Of a DNA stretch of 64,000 nt, positions 60,318-64,000 are shown piece by piece. The stretch lies in NCBI RefSeq assembly GCF_900116535.1, contig NZ_FPAU01000004.1:530824-594823 (forward strand), given 5' to 3'. The notes under the pieces were generated by a model that worked only from the letters and a program-made list of their open reading frames with translations, searched no databases and was not told where the DNA came from. A program made the position numbers and the translations under genes. Positions within the stretch are counted from its first letter, which is position 1; each line of letters opens with the position of its first letter. Source of the DNA: Kosakonia arachidis (GTDB lineage: Bacteria > Pseudomonadota > Gammaproteobacteria > Enterobacterales > Enterobacteriaceae).

Positions 60318-61169
60318 TTACAGGCCCAACAGGCCAATTGCGTAACCCACAATCCCGATGATAAAGAACCCGACGATAATCCATAGCGGGTTTACTTTTT
60401 TACGCAGTAGCCACATACAGGCGAAGGTGAGCAGAAGAGGCACCAGACCCGGCATTAACTGGTCGAGAATGGTCTGTACGGTCGTCACCTTCGTTTTACC
60501 GGTCTGGTCGGTGATCTGCGACACAACCATTGGAATGTTAACGTGTGTCCACTTGTTCACCAGGGCGCCCATGACAAAGAGGCCGAGGATTGATGCCCCC
60601 TCGGTCAGTTTCTGCAGGAAGCCGCCACCCATATCCTTAACGATGTCGATACCCTTACGGTAACCGTAAGCCACGCCGTAATAACGCGTCGCCAGGCGGA
60701 CAATGTTAAAAAGGATAAAGAATAGCAATGGCCCGAGCAGGCTGCCGCTCATGGCAATACCGGCACCCAAGGCAGCAAATACCGGACGTACTGTTCCCCA
60801 GAAAATTGGGTCGCCCACACCGGCCAAAGGCCCCATCAGACCTACTTTAATACCGTTGATCGCGCCATCGTCAATTTCCGCACCGTTTGCACGCTGCTCT
60901 TCCATTGCAAGCGTGACGCCGAGTACCGGCGCAGCCACGTACGGATGGGTATTGAAGAATTCGAGGTGGCGCTTAATTGCCTGGCGACGCGCTTCGTTGT
61001 TTTCAGGATAAAGGCGTTTAATGGCCGGAACCATTGAGAAACAGAAGCCCAGCGCCTGCATACGTTCGAAGTTCCATGAACCCTGGAACAGATTAGAACG
61101 AATGAACACACCACGAATGTCACTCTGGGTGAGTTTTTTCTCAGTCGGAGTTTTAGTCATATCAACCAT
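60318..61169 (-). CDS. manZ: mannose PTS permease subunit IID (ManZ)
   Basis: 283 residues from MVDMTKTPTEKKLTQSDIRG; the frame extends three codons upstream to a GTG, but AGGTGA is well placed for this ATG. PTS IID family: LFQGSWNFERMQALGFCFSM, GLMGPLAGVGDPIFWGTVRP, and carboxyl membrane helices. With ManY forms the sugar channel for mannose, glucose and glucosamine, also a receptor for class IIa bacteriocins and lambda DNA entry. Confidence 0.97.
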   Translation of the reverse strand: MVDMTKTPTEKKLTQSDIRGVFIRSNLFQGSWNFERMQALGFCFSMVPAIKRLYPENNEARRQAIKRHLEFFNTHPYVAAPVLGVTLAMEEQRANGAEIDDGAINGIKVGLMGPLAGVGDPIFWGTVRPVFAALGAGIAMSGSLLGPLLFFILFNIVRLATRYYGVAYGYRKGIDIVKDMGGGFLQKLTEGASILGLFVMGALVNKWTHVNIPMVVSQITDQTGKTKVTTVQTILDQLMPGLVPLLLTFACMWLLRKKVNPLWIIVGFFIIGIVGYAIGLLGL

Positions 61170-61181
61170 GTCGTTCACCTG

Positions 61182-61982
61182 TTAATCCAGTTCGTTATCA
61201 AGATCATTGTTACCCGCCGCCGGAGCGGAACCACCTGCGGAGCGGTTATATTTCGGGCTGAGCTGAATGTAGAGAATCGCCATTACCGTACCGATAACAC
61301 CCAGTGCTACGAGGTTGAAATTGGTAAAGGCGGCAGTTACAAAGCCGAGGTAGAAGAACGGCATCAGGTAGCCTGCGCGCATCATGTTGATGACCATCGC
61401 ATAACCTACCACTACGATCATGCCGCCGGCGATATTCAGACCGCTGGTCACGACTTCAGGAATGGCATTCAGCATGCCCTGTACTTCGCTGGTGCCGACA
61501 GAGATAGCGACAATCACCGCCGGAATAGCGATACGCATGGCTTGCAAGAACAGCGAAGAAACGTGGATCCACGAGAGTGCAGTCAGGTTGCCGCTTTCAG
61601 CCGCCTTATCCGCTGCATGCTGGAAACCGACAGTGATAGTACGAACGATAATGGTCAACACCTGGCCCGCAGCGGCCAGCGGAATGGCAAGCGCGATACC
61701 GGCACCAATGCTCTGATGCCCGCCAATAACCAGAATGGTTGAAATGATGGATGCGAGAGCGGCATCAGGGGCAACTGCGGCACCGATGTTCATCCAGCCC
61801 AGAGCGATCATTTCCAGGGTACCACCGATGATAATCCCGGTTTTCATATCACCCAGCACGATACCCACCAGCGTACATGCCACCAACGGGCGGTGGAACT
61901 GGAATTCGTCCAGTATCGATTCCATACCGGCAATACATGCAACCACGAACACCAGCACAATTTGAAGAGTGGTAATCTCCAT
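61182..61982 (-). CDS. manY: mannose PTS permease subunit IIC (ManY)
   Basis: 266 residues, PTS IIC (mannose-sorbose) family with several transmembrane helices; conserved GMESILDEFQFHRPLVACTLVGIVLGD near the start and GGTLEMIALGWMNIGAAVAPDAAL around residue 55. Twelve bases before manZ. The manXYZ mRNA is a target of SgrS in E. coli; whether the pairing site is kept was not tested. Confidence 0.97.
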   Translation of the reverse strand: MEITTLQIVLVFVVACIAGMESILDEFQFHRPLVACTLVGIVLGDMKTGIIIGGTLEMIALGWMNIGAAVAPDAALASIISTILVIGGHQSIGAGIALAIPLAAAGQVLTIIVRTITVGFQHAADKAAESGNLTALSWIHVSSLFLQAMRIAIPAVIVAISVGTSEVQGMLNAIPEVVTSGLNIAGGMIVVVGYAMVINMMRAGYLMPFFYLGFVTAAFTNFNLVALGVIGTVMAILYIQLSPKYNRSAGGSAPAAGNNDLDNELD

Positions 61983-62045
61983 TGTACTTCTCCTATAGCT
62001 AAATCAGACGTAAGTGTGAAAACTGAGTTAATCAGACCGCCGCGG

Positions 62046-63008
62046 TTAGTTCGCCACTTTGCTGATCAAATCCATCATTTTCAGTTTCGGATCGTTTGAA
62101 ACTTTACGGACTTCCAGTTCGATGCCGCGTTCGTTCAGTTTTTTAAATGCTGCGATATCTTTCTCATCGACCGAAACAGCGTTGTTCACCTGGGTTTTTC
62201 CCTGGTGATACGCCATACCGCCAATATTGACGCTGGTGATTTTCACGCCGCCTTCAACAACGCGTTCCACATCGGTTGGGTTTGTGAATAACAGCATGAC
62301 GCGTTGACCCGCATATTTCGGGTTGTTGTAGACGCGCAACATTTTGGCGACATCCACGACGTGCGCTGTTACGCCGGGAGGGGCAACCTGGGTTAACAGG
62401 GTTTTACGCACGGTGTCCGCAGCCACTTCATCGCTGATGACGATAATGCGCGTGACATTAGTCTCTTTGGTCCAGCGAGTTGCAACCTGGCCGTGGATCA
62501 GACGGTCATCGATACGCGCAAGACCAATAACCATGTAATCATTCGGGCCCATTGGCTTCGCAGGTGCTGCTGTTTTTGCCGCTGCAGGAGCTGGAGCTGG
62601 TTTTTCAACAGGTTGCGCTTTCAGGGCTTTCACTCCCTCACGTCCTGTTTCGACAGCTATTGCCACCAGTTCGTCAAAGGTCGGGTTATCGTCCCTGGCC
62701 ATCAGTGTTTCCACCAGCATAGGAACGTTCACACCGGCAATGACTTCGTAATGCTCTTTATCGACGACAATACGGCTGGCAGCGTTAAACGGACTACCGC
62801 CCCATGTATCGACGAGAAATAGCACGCCTTTGCTGGTTTCGAGTTTCTCCAGTCGCGCGTTGTACTTTTCGATTAACGTTTCCGCATTTTCACCGGGAAC
62901 GAAATCAATCCAGCCGACGTTATCCTGCTCGCCCAGCAGCATTTCGGCGGTTTTCAGCAGTTGTTCCGCAGCCCAACCATGTGTGCCTATAACAATAGCA
63001 ATGGTCAC
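62046..63008 (-). CDS. manX: mannose PTS IIAB enzyme (ManX)
   Basis: 320 residues, GTG start with strong GGAGG upstream. IIA domain (1-130) with phospho-His10 in IAIVIGTHGWAAEQLL, an Ala/Pro-rich linker (about 137-157, APAPAAAKTAAPAKP), then the IIB domain with phospho-His in LARIDDRLIHGQVATRW (about 175). Passes phosphate from HPr to sugars entering through ManYZ. First gene of manXYZ. Confidence 0.97.
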   Translation of the reverse strand: MTIAIVIGTHGWAAEQLLKTAEMLLGEQDNVGWIDFVPGENAETLIEKYNARLEKLETSKGVLFLVDTWGGSPFNAASRIVVDKEHYEVIAGVNVPMLVETLMARDDNPTFDELVAIAVETGREGVKALKAQPVEKPAPAPAAAKTAAPAKPMGPNDYMVIGLARIDDRLIHGQVATRWTKETNVTRIIVISDEVAADTVRKTLLTQVAPPGVTAHVVDVAKMLRVYNNPKYAGQRVMLLFTNPTDVERVVEGGVKITSVNIGGMAYHQGKTQVNNAVSVDEKDIAAFKKLNERGIELEVRKVSNDPKLKMMDLISKVAN

Positions 63009-63126
63009 TTGCTACCTCCTTCCTCTTGTCGTTAACACACCACTAATCGATGTATTGTGGAATCTGTCCCGGTAAACCGAATCGATTCAGATATAAGGGT
63101 TAAAGCAAAGACTAGTTTCTGTCGTG

Positions 63127-63154
63127 AATTATTTTAGATAGTGAAAAAATAATT
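63127..63154 (-). promoter_or_regulatory. Mlc/NagC-type operator upstream of manX
   Basis: AATTATTTT and AAAATAATT form perfect nine-base inverted arms with a ten-base centre, about 120 bp before manX. This fits the TTATTTT...AAAATAA halves of Mlc/NagC sites; E. coli manXYZ is repressed by Mlc. No convincing CRP site was seen, though TGTGATGAAGATCCGTAAT (63157) has one good half. Confidence 0.55.
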
Positions 63155-63319
63155 TATGTGATGAAGATCCGTAATTTAGGTTTCGTGATGATGAAATTTC
63201 GGAGCGCAAAATATCCACATAATCTGCAAAGTCTGGTAAATCTTTGCCAACAATAAACGCACTCTGTTATGTTTACCCTTCGTTTAATGAGTCAGGAGTA
63301 GAGGGCTGTAGCCCACCGT

Positions 63320-63478
63320 ATGGACCGTCACCGACGTCAGTTCACCTTAAGGCCTTTCAGTGCCTCGTATTCCGGCGTTTTCCGCCACTTTCCTAATATG
63401 TTCAATGCCATCATGCCTGTGCATACTCGCATAGTATTGCGTCACGCTTGTTGCAGGAGCCTGTCATGGAATTCTTAA
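63320..63478 (+). CDS. small upstream ORF overlapping yoaE (yoaL-like)
   Basis: 52 codons, [20 protein letters not shown] through RSLSWNS, ending 13 bases inside yoaE. E. coli yoaE is preceded by an overlapping small gene, yoaL, whose translation is coupled to yoaE; position and overlap match, though I compare from memory and the E. coli product is longer. A GGGCT-gt-AGCCC hairpin precedes the ATG, and AGAGGG lies rather far (about 14 bases) upstream. Confidence 0.45.
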   Translation: MDRHRRQFTLRPFSASYSGVFRHFPNMFNAIMPVHTRIVLRHACCRSLSWNS

Positions 63479-64000
63479 TGGATCCCTCGATATGGGTGGG
63501 ATTGTTAACGTTGGTTGTCCTGGAAATCGTACTGGGAATTGATAACCTGGTGTTTATTGCCATCCTTGCCGACAAGTTACCGCCCAAACAGCGTGATAAA
63601 GCACGCCTGCTTGGTCTGTCGCTGGCATTGGTAATGCGCCTTGGCCTGCTGTCGCTGATTTCATGGATGGTAACCCTGACCCAACCGCTTTTCTCCGTGG
63701 GGAGTTTCAACTTTTCCGGTCGCGATTTGATCATGCTATTTGGTGGTGTATTTCTGCTGTTCAAAGCCACAACGGAGCTACATGAACGGCTGGAAAACCG
63801 CGAACATGATGGCGGGCACGGAAAAGGCTATGCCAGTTTCTGGGTGGTGGTTCTGCAAATTGTTATTCTTGATGCCGTTTTTTCGCTGGATGCCGTTATT
63901 ACCGCTGTCGGCATGGTGAATCATTTGCCTGTCATGATGGCGGCGGTCGTTATTGCTATGGCAGTCATGCTACTGGCATCGAAACCGCTAACGCGTTTTG
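63466..64000 (+). CDS. yoaE: TerC-family membrane protein YoaE (amino part, cut by window edge)
   Basis: The first 178 residues are present; the E. coli protein is about 518. TerC-type membrane domain: [20 protein letters not shown] with the acidic [17 protein letters not shown] motif, and the repeat [20 protein letters not shown]. The missing part should hold CBS and CorC/HlyC domains. TerC proteins are linked to metal (often Mn2+) export. AGGAG precedes the ATG. Divergent from manXYZ. Confidence 0.95.
   Translation, partial: MEFLMDPSIWVGLLTLVVLEIVLGIDNLVFIAILADKLPPKQRDKARLLGLSLALVMRLGLLSLISWMVTLTQPLFSVGSFNFSGRDLIMLFGGVFLLFKATTELHERLENREHDGGHGKGYASFWVVVLQIVILDAVFSLDAVITAVGMVNHLPVMMAAVVIAMAVMLLASKPLTRF

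Overview
The window is a chromosomal segment of an enteric gammaproteobacterium (Enterobacteriaceae). Most proteins are near-identical in length and sequence to the E. coli set, and gene order follows the E. coli cmoB-to-yoaE arc in inverted orientation. The MgrB sequence, a RomA-like metallo-hydrolase and the accessory genes point to the Enterobacter/Kosakonia/Klebsiella side of the family rather than to E. coli itself. The genus cannot be fixed from sequence reading alone. No rRNA, tRNA, CRISPR, prophage or insertion sequence was seen.

Layout. 1-5.2 kb: tRNA wobble modification (cmoB partial, cmoA), yecN-yecE-yecD, aspS-nudB. 5.2-10.3 kb: a degenerate ERIC repeat, yebC, ruvC and SOS-controlled ruvAB, with a regulator/oxidoreductase pair sitting where E. 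coli has yebB. 10.3-15.3 kb: zinc uptake znuCB/znuA with a Zur site, then mepM and lpxM. 15.5-22.5 kb: pykA, hexR, zwf, edd, eda, a carbon-flux block with a perfect HexR operator and a GntR operator. 22.5-29.8 kb: purT (PurR box), yebG (LexA box), yebF, a decayed yebE, ptrB, exoX, holE and the CopC/CopD-like yobA-yebZ-yebY.

29.9-41.2 kb is the accessory part. Between the sRNA gene sdsR and pphA, which lie close together in E. coli, are about 11 kb of extra genes: a lipocalin lipoprotein, a MipA/OmpV outer-membrane protein divergent from a two-component system, an RND efflux adaptor and pump, a LysR/dehydrogenase divergent pair, and a VirK/YbjX-like gene whose Shine-Dalgarno sequence lies inside a hairpin. 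Tandem 11-bp-phased TTGAC-type repeats lie both in the mipA/regulator gap and directly before the pump operon. This suggests one self-contained envelope-stress/efflux module under a single response regulator.

41.3-64 kb returns to the conserved backbone: pphA, yebW, yebV, rsmF, the LetAB lipid-transport pair, msrC, proQ-prc, htpX, yebQ, kdgR, yobH, mgrB, yebO, a RomA-like hydrolase, an AT-rich spacer, a frameshifted yobF, cspC, rlmA, the manganese exporter mntP with its riboswitch and MntR-like boxes, yobD, the mannose PTS manXYZ, and the start of yoaE with an overlapping upstream small ORF resembling yoaL.

The best candidates for new biology are the mipA/TCS/RND module with its phased repeats, the hairpin that hides the ribosome site of the VirK-like gene, and the small genes: broken yobF, eroded yebE, an orphan 54-codon ORF, and the uORF overlapping yoaE. 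Comparisons with E. coli are from memory, not from database searches.
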